Origin: Fimenecus sp045531435 | Lineage (GTDB): Bacteria; Bacillota; Clostridia; Oscillospirales; Acutalibacteraceae | Length of the DNA stretch: 18,438 nucleotides | NCBI GenBank assembly: GCA_045531435.1 | Contig: JAZSDZ010000177.1 | Location: 1-18,438, forward strand | Reading direction: 5' to 3' | Program-made: the position numbers and the translations under genes | Notes under the pieces: model-generated | The model's database searches: none | Seen by the model: only the letters and a program-made list of their open reading frames with translations | What the model was told of the DNA's origin: nothing | In this document: in pieces, positions 6,833 through 14,573 of the stretch | How the letters are laid out: each line of letters starts with the position of its first letter | Position numbering within the stretch: the first letter of the stretch is position 1

Positions 6833-7710
6833 TATTTTACCTCACATATTTTATTTGAAAGTGTTACCAATTCATCCATTGTAAGAGCTTCTGCTCGTGC
6901 TGTGGGTGAAAGTCCTGCTTTTTCGATTGCAAGAACGAGTTTTTCTTTTTCTATGCCCATTCCACTTGCAACAGAATTAAGAATAGTTTTTCTTCTTTGT
7001 GCAAATGCAGATTTAACCATTTTAAAGAAAACCTTTTCGTCACTTACATCATAATTCCCCTTTTTAGTCAAATCAAGTTCAATTACACAACTGTCAACTT
7101 TGGGACTTGGCATAAATGAACCGCGAGAAACATCAAAAAGTTTCTTAGTCTGTGCATAGTAGTTGACTGCAACGGTTACAGCACCACTTTCTCTTGACCC
7201 AACGTTTGCACAAAGTCTGTCAGCAGCTTCTTTCTGTACCATAACAACAATTTTACTGAATGGTAGTTTTTCCTCTAAAAGTCTCATTATTACAGGAGAT
7301 GTGATGTAGTAGGGAAGATTTGCACATACAAATATTTCCATACCCTCAAAATGCTCTTTAATGATTTTATTAAGATCTGCCTTGAGAATATCCTCATTAA
7401 TAAGTGTTAGGTTATCGTATCCTGCAAGTGTGTCCTCCAATACAGGAAAAAGTCTTGTATCAAGTTCAACACAAACAACCTTGTCGGCTCTTTCAAGTAA
7501 TTCCTTTGTAAGAACACCAACACCTGCACCGATTTCAAGCACACCGATTTTGTCGTCTGTACTTTCTCTTACAGCATCTGCCATTCGAGGACAAACAGTA
7601 GGATTAACAAGGAAATTTTGACCTAAACCTTTTGAAAATGTGACATTGTGGTCAGTCATAACCTTTTTTATTACGGAGATGTCAGTAAGTGTATAATTTT
7701 TCTTATCCAA
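6832..7710 (-). CDS. rsmA: 16S rRNA (adenine1518/1519-N6) dimethyltransferase
   Basis: RsmA (KsgA) dimethylates two adjacent adenines in the 3'-terminal helix 45 of 16S rRNA late in 30S assembly, and its loss gives kasugamycin resistance. The 292-residue sequence shows the family hallmarks: FSKGLGQNFL (25-34), SAM-binding EIGAGVG (59-65), an acidic ribose-binding residue in VELD (E82), the catalytic NLPYYI (131-136), and MPSPKVDS further on. The start appears to be TTG at 7710: the residues before FSKGLGQNF match the normal family N-terminus, there is no upstream ATG in frame, and AAGG lies 9 bases before it. The first internal ATG (residue 18) would cut conserved sequence. It overlaps the aminotransferase stop by 8 bases and the TSCPD gene by 1 base, all on one transcript. 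Confidence 0.95.
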   Translation of the reverse strand: MDKKNYTLTDISVIKKVMTDHNVTFSKGLGQNFLVNPTVCPRMADAVRESTDDKIGVLEIGAGVGVLTKELLERADKVVCVELDTRLFPVLEDTLAGYDNLTLINEDILKADLNKIIKEHFEGMEIFVCANLPYYITSPVIMRLLEEKLPFSKIVVMVQKEAADRLCANVGSRESGAVTVAVNYYAQTKKLFDVSRGSFMPSPKVDSCVIELDLTKKGNYDVSDEKVFFKMVKSAFAQRRKTILNSVASGMGIEKEKLVLAIEKAGLSPTARAEALTMDELVTLSNKICEVK

Positions 7711-8890
7711 TATACTCAGCCTTCACTTTACCAAGTTTTTTCATACCTTCAATGATTTTTTCATCAGAAGGGGTTGAGAAATTCATTCTGAAGCAATTTG
7801 TTTCTTCATCATTAATCATAAATGCTGTACCAGGCACAACTGCAACCTTATGCTCAATGCACTTTTTCACAAAATCAAGCATATTAACATTTTCAGGTAA
7901 TTCGCACCAAACGAAAAGACCACCTTCAGGACGGACATATTTTACGAAATCACCTAATTCACTGTCAATAAGGTCACACATAAGGTTTAATTTTCTGCGA
8001 TAAATATCACGGATTTTCTCAATGTGTGCATCAATGTCGTTCTGTTCCATCCATTTATCAACAAGCATCTGTGAAAACACAGGAGTATGAACGTCTGCTG
8101 CCTGTTTGCCGACTGTCATTTTAGCAATAATCGGTGATGGTGCAACAATGTAACCTACACGGATACCGGGTGCTAAAAGTTTTGAGAATGAACCTGCGTA
8201 AATAACAATGCCATCTTCGTCAAAGCTCTTGAGTGATGGAACTTCTTCACCTGAAACTCTTAAATCACCATAAGGATTATCTTCAAGAATGAGCAAACCA
8301 TACTTTTTAGCAAGTTCATATACAGCTTTTCTCTTTTCAAGGCTCATTGTAGCGCCTGATGGATTCTGAAAATTAGGAATTGTGTAGATGAATCTTGGGT
8401 TTTCTGCATTTTTAATAGCATTTTCCAATTCTTCAATATTCATACCATCTGCTTCAACAGGTACTCCTGCCAACTTGCAACCATATGAACGGAAACAGTT
8501 GAGTGAGCCGATAAATGACGGGCATTCGCAGATAATTGTATCGCCAAAATCACAAAGTGCCTTTGTTGCAAGGTCCATAACCTGCTGTGCACCTGATGTG
8601 ACAATAAGACTGTCAAAATCTTTTCCAATATTGTATCTGTCTTTAACAAAAACTGTTAAGCGATCAATAAGTGGCTTGTATCCTTCAGTAACACCATATT
8701 GTAATGCTGTAATGGGAGCTGTTTCAAATATTTCTGCTGAAATTCTTTTTACTTCATCAATAGGAAATGATGATGCATCAGGATTTCCCGCAGCAAAAGG
8801 AATAATTGATGGATCCTGAGTTGCTTTTAAAATCTCACGGATAGCTGATGGCTGAAGTGATGAGATTCGTTTTGAAAAATAATAATCCAT
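7703..8890 (-). CDS. PLP-dependent aminotransferase (fold type I, LysN/MocR-like class)
   Basis: The 395-residue cytosolic enzyme belongs to the aminotransferase I/II superfamily group that includes 2-aminoadipate (LysN) and broad-range aromatic or branched-chain aminotransferases. Visible are FAAGNPDASSFP (32-43), which contacts substrate, TSGAQQVMDL (98-107) for phosphate binding, PNFQNPSG (172-179) with Asn176, LEDNPYGD (202-209) with Asp204 and Tyr207 around PLP, SFSK (K237, the PLP-binding lysine) and PGIRVGY with Arg244. There is no GntR DNA-binding domain, so this is not a MocR regulator. The exact amino donor cannot be told. Start choice: AGGTGA sits 6 bases before the ATG at 8890, while an in-frame GTG at 8899 overlaps that ribosome site and is less likely. 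It is the first gene of the minus-strand operon. Confidence 0.92.
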   Translation of the reverse strand: MDYYFSKRISSLQPSAIREILKATQDPSIIPFAAGNPDASSFPIDEVKRISAEIFETAPITALQYGVTEGYKPLIDRLTVFVKDRYNIGKDFDSLIVTSGAQQVMDLATKALCDFGDTIICECPSFIGSLNCFRSYGCKLAGVPVEADGMNIEELENAIKNAENPRFIYTIPNFQNPSGATMSLEKRKAVYELAKKYGLLILEDNPYGDLRVSGEEVPSLKSFDEDGIVIYAGSFSKLLAPGIRVGYIVAPSPIIAKMTVGKQAADVHTPVFSQMLVDKWMEQNDIDAHIEKIRDIYRRKLNLMCDLIDSELGDFVKYVRPEGGLFVWCELPENVNMLDFVKKCIEHKVAVVPGTAFMINDEETNCFRMNFSTPSDEKIIEGMKKLGKVKAEYIG

Positions 8891-8919
8891 AGATATCACC
8901 TGAAAAAATAATTTTTAAC

Positions 8920-8948
8920 ATTTTACCATAATATATAAATCTTTTCAA
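8920..8948 (-). promoter_or_regulatory. Promoter of the aminotransferase-rsmA-TSCPD-cca operon
   Basis: On the minus strand TTGAAA (8943-8948) and TAAAAT (8920-8925) are separated by 17 bases. The ATG is 29 bases downstream of the -10 box. A TATGGTA-type sequence overlaps the -10 region and recurs upstream of the divergent AbrB-like gene. Confidence 0.7.
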
Positions 8949-8990
8949 GAAAATGAAAATTTTTATTTTTATTCTACACTTTTCGACAAT

Positions 8991-9031
8991 AATATGGTAT
9001 TATAATATGGTAAAATATGTCAAAATTGGTA
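8991..9031 (+). repeat. Repeated AATATGGTA sites upstream of the AbrB-like gene
   Basis: AATATGGTA occurs at 8991-8999 and 9004-9012, a 13-base spacing, with a weaker AATTGGTA at 9024-9031. A perfect TATAAT (9001-9006) lies across the second copy, but no -35 box is at the right distance. The core (ATGGTAAAAT, 9007-9016) is repeated inverted at 8920-8929 over the -10 box of the divergent operon. These are plausible operator sites, possibly for AbrB-type autoregulation. Binding is inferred, not shown. Confidence 0.45.
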
Positions 9032-9045
9032 GAGGAGTGAAACAA

Positions 9046-9276
9046 ATGACACAATATGTGCGAAAGTTAGATCATATGGGAAGAATTGTGCTTCCCGCTG
9101 AGTACAGAAGAAAGACAGGCATTGATGATATGTCTGAAGTACGTATCACCGAAAGTAACGGAAAAATAATAATCGAAAGGCTTTCTCCTTACTGTAAAAT
9201 CTGTGGAGCAGAAGAAAACCTTAACGACAAGATGAGCGTTTGCGAAGAATGCATTGCAAAAATTAAATCACTTTAG
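9046..9276 (+). CDS. AbrB/SpoVT-type DNA-binding protein with C-terminal zinc ribbon
   Basis: This 76-residue regulator has an AbrB swapped-hairpin domain (about 3-46). The segment VRKLDHMGRIVLPAEYRRKTGI (5-26) matches the family signature of AbrB and SpoVT closely. The tail has paired cysteines C50-x2-C53 and C66-x2-C69, a likely zinc ribbon. AbrB proteins are homodimers or tetramers that bind AT-rich bent DNA and act as transition-state repressors. The start is the ATG at 9046, preceded by GAGGAG at 8 bases. A longer upstream reading adds 31 residues with no ribosome site. It is a single-gene transcript, divergent from the aminotransferase operon and ending in a strong terminator. The repeats in its upstream region are candidate autoregulatory sites. 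It lacks the SpoVT GAF domain. Confidence 0.88.
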   Translation: MTQYVRKLDHMGRIVLPAEYRRKTGIDDMSEVRITESNGKIIIERLSPYCKICGAEENLNDKMSVCEECIAKIKSL

Positions 9277-9307
9277 TTTTTATTCAGAACTGTAAAAGCA
9301 ATAACAA

Positions 9308-9350
9308 AAAGACAGGATGTGAGGTGAAACTCAAATCCTGTCTTTCTTTC
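9308..9350. terminator. Bidirectional terminator between the AbrB-like and GH43 genes
   Basis: An 11-bp perfect stem (aaagacaggat 9308-9318 and atcctgtcttt 9335-9345) is extended by an inner TGAG/CTCA stem. On the plus strand it is followed by TTTCTTTC; on the minus strand the arm ends in TTTTTGTTAT. It lies directly after the stop codons of both convergent genes. Confidence 0.85.
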
Positions 9351-10269
9351 ATTTTCCGAAATGTTTTATTAAATTTTCATATTGCTCATCTGTAATGGCT
9401 GTGATTGCACCATGACGAGGGAAAAACTCCATACTGTAATTACTTGGACTGACTGGCTTGAAATTTTCAAAATCCTCTGTCTGTTGCATAAAGAAACGGT
9501 CGGTGCTGTACTCGTCCATAATCATTACCCACTGATTTGTGCCTGTGATGTTGTAGATTTCACTACCCTCAACACCTGTTTTCGCAAGAGAGCAAACTAC
9601 AGATTCGTTATCGTATGGTCCTGCAAGATTTTTGCTTGTTGTATATGCAATTGTCTGGTCTTCGTCGTGCTTGAAATAGAGATAATATTTATCGTTTTTC
9701 TCGTTGTAAGCAATATCACCATCTATAGTCTGTATTCCCGGACGCTCATATAAAACTTTCGGTTCCGTTATTGTCTTAAAATCGGTTGTATGTGCATAGT
9801 ACATTTGTGCAACATCGTTTTTCTCGTCGGAATGAGCCCAATAGACCATATACATCTTTGCATTTTCATCCCATATTGCCTGTGGTGCCCATGCTCTCGT
9901 GGTTGTGGCAAAGTCTCCACCAAATTCACGGATGTCAATAATTGTTTCATCTGTCCAGTTGATTAAATCGCTTGATTTCCAAGTGACAAGCGCGTGGTTG
10001 GATGTCCAGCCCTCATCACTTTTCATATCTGTGCCCACAATGTAATAAAATCCGTCATTACCTTTTACAATATACGGGTCGCGAACACATTTTTTGCCCT
10101 TTGTCTGAATAATTACAGGCTCGTTGTTGTTAAGCGCTGTGAAATTATATCCGTCTTCACTTAAAGCAAAGTGAATTCTCTCTTGTTCAGGTCTGTTGCC
10201 TACAAAATATGCGAAAAGATATTTCCCACTTTTACTTTTTGCAGGAACGGCGTAATTTGTATCGTTCAT
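9349..10269 (-). CDS. Cytosolic glycoside hydrolase family 43-like enzyme
   Basis: The 306-residue protein looks like a single five-bladed beta-propeller of the GH43 clan, which includes alpha-L-arabinofuranosidases, arabinanases and beta-xylosidases. Supporting motifs are VRDPYIV (62-68, Asp64 a likely catalytic-site Asp), SSDLINW (99-105), RAWAPQAIWDE (125-135), DGDIAY (183-188) and VEGSEIY (233-239, Glu234 the probable acid). The internal sequence shows the repeated pattern of a Tyr-rich strand followed by a turn, as expected for propeller blades. There is no signal peptide or carbohydrate-binding module, so it should act inside the cell on short imported oligosaccharides. The ATG has AAAGGTG 8 bases upstream. 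It is a single gene, divergent from the GH36 operon. Substrate cannot be assigned, and a GH43-related non-hydrolytic or phosphorylase propeller (GH130-like) is a less likely alternative. Confidence 0.78.
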   Translation of the reverse strand: MNDTNYAVPAKSKSGKYLFAYFVGNRPEQERIHFALSEDGYNFTALNNNEPVIIQTKGKKCVRDPYIVKGNDGFYYIVGTDMKSDEGWTSNHALVTWKSSDLINWTDETIIDIREFGGDFATTTRAWAPQAIWDENAKMYMVYWAHSDEKNDVAQMYYAHTTDFKTITEPKVLYERPGIQTIDGDIAYNEKNDKYYLYFKHDEDQTIAYTTSKNLAGPYDNESVVCSLAKTGVEGSEIYNITGTNQWVMIMDEYSTDRFFMQQTEDFENFKPVSPSNYSMEFFPRHGAITAITDEQYENLIKHFGK

Positions 10270-10407
10270 TGATTAACACCTTTTCAGTTTAGTTTTTCAA
10301 TTAAGTATAACGGAAAAAAGAGTAAAAGTCACTTGACGGGATGAATAAATAAACACATAAATTTTTGTGCAGAAAGTAAATATAATTTGTTGGGATGATA
10401 TGTTTAT

Positions 10408-10437
10408 GGTAGGGCAGGGTCAAGACCCTGCCCTACC
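10408..10437. repeat. Perfect GC-rich palindrome, REP-like
   Basis: Arms ggtagggcagggtc (10408-10421) and gaccctgccctacc (10424-10437) are exact reverse complements around AA. The 30 bases are GC-rich within a strongly AT-rich gap, and no T-tract follows on either strand, so it does not look like a terminator. It resembles the dispersed palindromic repeats of clostridial genomes. Only one copy is in the window. Confidence 0.65.
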
Positions 10438-10468
10438 GTGACACCCATAAATTTCCTGATAACCTCCA

Positions 10469-10488
10469 ACTTGTTTTGGTATACAAGT
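10469..10488. promoter_or_regulatory. Possible operator dyad upstream of GH36
   Basis: ACTTGT (10469-10474) and ACAAGT (10483-10488) form a 6-bp inverted repeat over 20 bases, with GTATAC near its centre. Sugar operons often carry such GntR- or LacI-type sites. It lies about 30 bases upstream of the GH36 -35 box. Evidence is symmetry alone. Confidence 0.3.
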
Positions 10489-10516
10489 AAATGACATATC
10501 AACTAAGGGATTTATA

Positions 10517-10545
10517 TTGATTTTGAGTTTTGTATGTGTTAAAAT
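10517..10545 (+). promoter_or_regulatory. Extended -10 promoter of the GH36-GH4-PfkB-MATE operon
   Basis: TTGATT (10517-10522) and TAAAAT (10540-10545) are spaced by 17 bases, with TGt directly before the -10 box (extended -10). The 12 bases at 10534-10545 are identical to those at 16036-16047 before the FGGY kinase gene. Confidence 0.75.
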
Positions 10546-10578
10546 AACTATGTATATATGTTATAGGGGGATTATTCC

Positions 10579-12285
10579 ATGTGTAAGTTTTATGCTGAAT
10601 TAAAAGAAAATGGTGCAATTGTTCGTTGTAACAGTTTTGACAATGAATATTTTTCATTTGATTATAAAAAGAAAGACGATAGCATCAAAGGTGTACTTAC
10701 AGCCAAAAAAGGCTTTGAAATGCAGAGTCTTGTAGTAGAATATGAAAAAGATTTTGACGGTGATGACCTTTTCTATGCAAATGGTTATCAGGCATGGACA
10801 ACATCTCGTGAATTTTCAAAGGATGATACATTTGACGGACTTTTTGAGCTTGCAAAAATAACAAAGTTCACAGCTCACTTTGCAGGTCTTTCAGGTGACT
10901 ATCATTTTGCAACAGGATACGGTCAAAAGGGTTGTTTCCATGGCTATACATATTGCTATTTCCGTGAAAAGGGCGAAAGAGAAATCAAGCTTTACGGTTC
11001 AAAGAGTGAACGCAAAGGCTTTACAATCTTTGAAGTTGATATGAACGGTGAAAAGTTCAGAATCAAAAAGGATGTTGAAGGTCTTGTTCTTAAGGCAGGT
11101 CAGGAATACGAAATGTTTGACATCGCAATCATTGAAGGCGATATGGACGATGTAATGGATAAGTATTTCTTTGATTTTGTTGGTTGTAAAAAGCCTGCTA
11201 TCAAACATCTTTCAGGTTATACATCTTGGTATAACTATTTCCAGAATATCAACGAAAATATTATTATGCGCGACCTTAATGGTCTTGACAGAGCAAGTGA
11301 AGAAGTTAATATTTTCCAGGTTGATGACGGCTATCAGCACGCAGTTGGTGACTGGCTCATTACTGACCACAAAAAATTCCCTAAGGGTATGAAATATATT
11401 GCTGACGAAATTCATAAGAAGGGTTACAAGGCAGGTATTTGGCTTGCTCCTTTCAGTGCACAAACAACTTCAATCATCGTAAAGAAACATCCTGACTGGC
11501 TTATAAGATGGAACAAAACAGGCAAGAAAATGCTTGGTTGTCAGGGATGGGGCGGTGCATATACACTTGACATTTACAACCCTGATGTTCGTGCGTATAT
11601 CAAGAAAGTTTTCGACACAGTTCTCAACGTATGGGGTTATGATATGGTTAAGCTTGATTTCCTTTACAGTCAGTGTATCGAACCTCGTAACGGCAAAACT
11701 CGTGGTGAAATTATGTGCGACGGTGTGGATTTACTCCGTGAGGCTTGTGGCGACAAGTGGATTCTCGGTTGTGGTGTGCCTCTTGGTGCTTGTATGGGTA
11801 TCTTCGATGCTTGTCGTATCAGTTGTGACGTAAATAAGAACTGGAAATTTGAACTCAAGAAGAGCCTTAACATAAATTCTATTGTTACAGGTATTAGATT
11901 CAATGCTGAAATTCCATCATCACAGAATGCAATCACAAATACAATCTTCCGTAATCACCTTGACGGCAGAGCATTCTGTAATGACCCTGATGTATTCTTC
12001 CTTCGTGACATTAACATCGGTTACAACTGGGAGCAGAAGCTTCTTCACGGTAAGGTGAACTCAATTTGCGGAAATGTGCTTTTCGTTTCTGACAATGCAG
12101 GTGACTTTGACGACAACAGAATTGATGTTCTTAAAGATTTCTTCAAGAACAAGGATTACAAGGTTAATTTTGCAGAATTTGAAAATGATGATGTAATTCG
12201 TCTTGACTTCACAGAAAATGGTGTTGATAAGACACTCAGACTAAATTTAGATAGTGGCGAAAGCAACGTATTTGATGTTCTCTGA
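10579..12285 (+). CDS. Alpha-galactosidase, glycoside hydrolase family 36
   Basis: The 568-residue enzyme has an N-terminal beta-sandwich (about 1-205) and a TIM-barrel catalytic domain (about 210-490) with a C-terminal beta region. GH36 hydrolyses terminal alpha-galactosides such as melibiose or raffinose, with retention. Diagnostic motifs are YANGYQAW (66-73), FQVDDGYQ (246-253), GIWLAPF (286-292), MVKLDFLY (356-363) with nucleophile Asp360, and ACRISCDV (411-418) with acid/base Asp417. There is no signal peptide, so it is cytosolic. At 568 residues it is shorter than the roughly 700-residue raffinose-type enzymes, resembling the compact clostridial forms. GGGGGA lies 7 bases before the ATG. 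The gene has its own promoter and starts a four-gene run. Codons such as CGT, AAC and TTC are frequent, suggesting high expression. GH27/GH31 or another alpha-linked substrate is a less likely alternative. Confidence 0.88.
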   Translation: MCKFYAELKENGAIVRCNSFDNEYFSFDYKKKDDSIKGVLTAKKGFEMQSLVVEYEKDFDGDDLFYANGYQAWTTSREFSKDDTFDGLFELAKITKFTAHFAGLSGDYHFATGYGQKGCFHGYTYCYFREKGEREIKLYGSKSERKGFTIFEVDMNGEKFRIKKDVEGLVLKAGQEYEMFDIAIIEGDMDDVMDKYFFDFVGCKKPAIKHLSGYTSWYNYFQNINENIIMRDLNGLDRASEEVNIFQVDDGYQHAVGDWLITDHKKFPKGMKYIADEIHKKGYKAGIWLAPFSAQTTSIIVKKHPDWLIRWNKTGKKMLGCQGWGGAYTLDIYNPDVRAYIKKVFDTVLNVWGYDMVKLDFLYSQCIEPRNGKTRGEIMCDGVDLLREACGDKWILGCGVPLGACMGIFDACRISCDVNKNWKFELKKSLNINSIVTGIRFNAEIPSSQNAITNTIFRNHLDGRAFCNDPDVFFLRDINIGYNWEQKLLHGKVNSICGNVLFVSDNAGDFDDNRIDVLKDFFKNKDYKVNFAEFENDDVIRLDFTENGVDKTLRLNLDSGESNVFDVL

Positions 12286-12296
12286 TAGGTGATAAT

Positions 12297-13664
12297 ATGA
12301 AACTTGCAGTTATCGGTGGTGGCGGAGTCCGTTCAATGTTTCTTGCAAAGAGCATTGCGGGTAGAGCCGAGAAGATGGGAATTAAAGAACTCGTCTTTAT
12401 GGATAACAATGAGAAAAAATTAAACATTTACGGCAAGATGGCGAGAGAAGTCTCTCGCCGTCTTTGTCCTGATTTGAAATTTATGCTGACTACTGACGGA
12501 AAAGAAGCAATTACGGATGCTGATTATGTAATCACAACAATTCGTGCAGGTGGTGACCGTATGCGTTGCCGTGATGAGAGAATTGCTCTTGATATGGGAA
12601 TTTTAGGACAGGAAACAACAGGTGCAGCAGGCTTTTCATTTGCTATGCGAAGCATTCCTGCATTAAAGGAGTATTGCGAATTGGTGAAAAAATACGCAAA
12701 GCCGGATGCTATGGTATTTAATTTCACAAATCCTGCAGGTGTTGTGTCACAGACTCTTCGTGATATGGGATATGATTTTACCTACGGTATTTGTGATGCA
12801 CCAAGTGGAATGTTAAGACGATTTGAAGAGCTGTATGGTTATCCTGAAAATCATCTGGAAGCCCTTTGCTATGGTCTTAATCACTTGTCTTTCTTTAAGT
12901 ATATCAAGGCAGAAGGTGAGGATATTACAGCAAAAATCGTAAGTGATGATAAGGCTTATGAAAATACTGATTTGCGATATTTCAGCAAAGATTTTTTGAT
13001 GAGAAAACAGTACGTGCCAAATGAATATATGTACTATTTCTATAACCGTGAAAAGGCTGTTGAGAATATCCTTAACGCAGAGCGTACCCGTGGTGAGCAG
13101 ATTGCCGATATCAACGAGAAAATGACAGAGGAATTGTCGGCGGTTGATATTGAAAATAATTTCGAAAAAGCACTTGAAATATTTGATTATTATTATGGTC
13201 TTCGTGAAAATTCATATATGGCAAGTGAAACAGGTGAAAAGAGAAAATCAATATGGCATTTTGATATGTATGCACCCGACGACGGTGGATATGCAGGTGT
13301 TGCACTTGGAATAATCGATGCTAAAAATTCAGCTGAAAAATCACGAATGATTGCCTGTATTCCAAATGATAACAAGGCTATTGATTTCCTCGATGAAAAG
13401 GACACTGTTGAGATTTCCTGTGAAATTAAAGATGGTAAGGTGAAACCAATCGAAATCGGTAATGTACCTGTTGAAAATAAAGAGATTATAACAAGAGTCA
13501 AGGCTTATGAACGACTTGCATCAAAGGCAATTATAAATTGTGACAGAGAAAGTGCTATTGATTGCCTTTATTTACATCCGTTGGTAGGTTCATATTCTTT
13601 GGCAGAAAAGCTTGTTGACAGTTACATTGAACTTAACAAAGATTATACAGGTGAATGGAAATGA
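12297..13664 (+). CDS. NAD/metal-dependent glycosidase, GH4 family
   Basis: The 455-residue protein belongs to GH4, whose members cleave glycosides by an oxidation-elimination route using NAD+ and a divalent metal. Visible are the Rossmann nucleotide loop IGGGGVRS (6-13), DADYVITTIRAGGDRMR (74-90), NFTNPAG (142-148), GICDAPSG (164-171) with the metal-ligand Cys166, and GLNHLSFF (193-200) with the metal-ligand His196. Characterised GH4 phospho-beta-glucosidases usually read Cys-Asn-x-Pro at the metal Cys; here it is Cys-Asp-Ala-Pro, and no PTS gene is nearby. The automatic label 6-phospho-beta-glucosidase is therefore doubtful, and the substrate may be unphosphorylated. The start follows AGGTGAT by 4-5 bases and lies 11 bases after the GH36 stop. 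The end overlaps the PfkB start as ATGA. Confidence 0.88.
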   Translation: MKLAVIGGGGVRSMFLAKSIAGRAEKMGIKELVFMDNNEKKLNIYGKMAREVSRRLCPDLKFMLTTDGKEAITDADYVITTIRAGGDRMRCRDERIALDMGILGQETTGAAGFSFAMRSIPALKEYCELVKKYAKPDAMVFNFTNPAGVVSQTLRDMGYDFTYGICDAPSGMLRRFEELYGYPENHLEALCYGLNHLSFFKYIKAEGEDITAKIVSDDKAYENTDLRYFSKDFLMRKQYVPNEYMYYFYNREKAVENILNAERTRGEQIADINEKMTEELSAVDIENNFEKALEIFDYYYGLRENSYMASETGEKRKSIWHFDMYAPDDGGYAGVALGIIDAKNSAEKSRMIACIPNDNKAIDFLDEKDTVEISCEIKDGKVKPIEIGNVPVENKEIITRVKAYERLASKAIINCDRESAIDCLYLHPLVGSYSLAEKLVDSYIELNKDYTGEWK

Positions 13665-14563
13665 GTTTTGTTGCTGCATTCGGAAAATTAAATGTTGATT
13701 TGTTGTACTCGGGAATGCCTCGAATTCCAAATGAAGGCGAAGAAATCTATTGTAAGGATTTTAAGGTTTGCCTTGGTGGCGGATTGCCTGCTACAATGAT
13801 AAATTGTTCCCGTTTAGGGGTTCCTGCTAAAATCGGCACATTTTTAGGTGACGATATGTTTTCAAAGTTTGCAAAAGGTGAACTTATAAAAAGTGGAACG
13901 AATTACGAAATATTTGAGAGTCAGAATTATCCGCTGAATGTGACATCTGCAATTATCACAAGTACAGACAGGACTTTTGTGTCTTATGGTGGCACGGAAA
14001 CTTATTCTGATGAAATGCTTGAAAAAATCTATAATGCGCTTAAGGGTGCAAAGGTTGTTGCAATGCAGGAAAAAATCACTCCTGTGTATAAGGAACTTAA
14101 AAAGGACGGAACAATCCTTGTTCTTGATACGGGATATAGTGAGGATATGTCCATTGAAAAGCATAAGGAGTTAATTGAAATTGCCGATTATTACACACCG
14201 AATATTGACGAAACTGAAAAGCTGACAGGCACAAGGGATTATAAAGAGGCACTTAAAATTTTTGGAGAATATTTCCCGAAGCCTGTTGTAAAGCTTGGCA
14301 AACTCGGTTGTGCAGGATATGACAATGATTATTTTATAGTTGATAACATTGACGAGTTTAAGTGTGTAGATGCAACAGGTGCAGGAGATGCATTCCTTTC
14401 AGGCTTTATCTATGGACTTTACAACGATTTTGATTTCAGAAAATGTATTTTAGCAGGTAATATCACAGGTGGTAAGTGTGTAACTGGTGTTGGTTGTTTG
14501 ACGGAGTATATTACAAAAGACAAAATGAAAGAGTATTTAGAAAAGTACAACCATTTAATATAA
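13661..14563 (+). CDS. PfkB-family (ribokinase-like) sugar kinase
   Basis: This 300-residue cytosolic kinase transfers phosphate from ATP to a sugar hydroxyl. PfkB signature 1 is at about 38-70 (LGGGLPATMINCSRLG, then KIGTFLGDDMF). Signature 2 is DATGAGDAFLSGF (237-249), with GAGD supplying the anion hole and catalytic base Asp243. TPNIDETEKLTG (179-190) matches the usual NxxE region. Two in-frame ATGs exist: 13655 and 13661. I chose 13661 because CAGGTG (13648-13653) then has normal spacing and the ATG overlaps the GH4 stop as ATGA. The earlier ATG would abut the ribosome site. Its position after two glycosidases suggests it phosphorylates the released sugar, for example fructose or galactose, but the substrate is not set by the sequence. 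Confidence 0.88.
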   Translation: MSFVAAFGKLNVDLLYSGMPRIPNEGEEIYCKDFKVCLGGGLPATMINCSRLGVPAKIGTFLGDDMFSKFAKGELIKSGTNYEIFESQNYPLNVTSAIITSTDRTFVSYGGTETYSDEMLEKIYNALKGAKVVAMQEKITPVYKELKKDGTILVLDTGYSEDMSIEKHKELIEIADYYTPNIDETEKLTGTRDYKEALKIFGEYFPKPVVKLGKLGCAGYDNDYFIVDNIDEFKCVDATGAGDAFLSGFIYGLYNDFDFRKCILAGNITGGKCVTGVGCLTEYITKDKMKEYLEKYNHLI

Positions 14564-14573
14564 AGGTGAAATA

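Larger units (their letters stand above)
10270..10578. other. Divergent intergenic region between GH43 and GH36 genes
   Basis: This 309-base AT-rich gap holds, from left to right, a weak minus-strand promoter for GH43 (TATACT at 10304-10309 with GTGACT at 10327-10332, spacer 17), a perfect GC-rich palindrome (10408-10437), a possible operator dyad (10469-10488) and the GH36 promoter (10517-10545). I see no open reading frame with a ribosome site and no RNA gene. Confidence 0.6.

Noticed and set aside
8891..8899. GTG start for the aminotransferase
   Set aside because: The GTG is part of the AGGTGA ribosome site that serves the ATG at 8890.
8953..9045. Longer reading of the AbrB-like protein from an upstream ATG
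   Set aside because: The extra residues lie across the promoter-like TATAAT and repeats, lack a ribosome site and are absent from the family.
10408..10437. GC-rich palindrome as a transcription terminator
   Set aside because: No T tract on either strand, and it sits between divergent genes where no terminator is needed.
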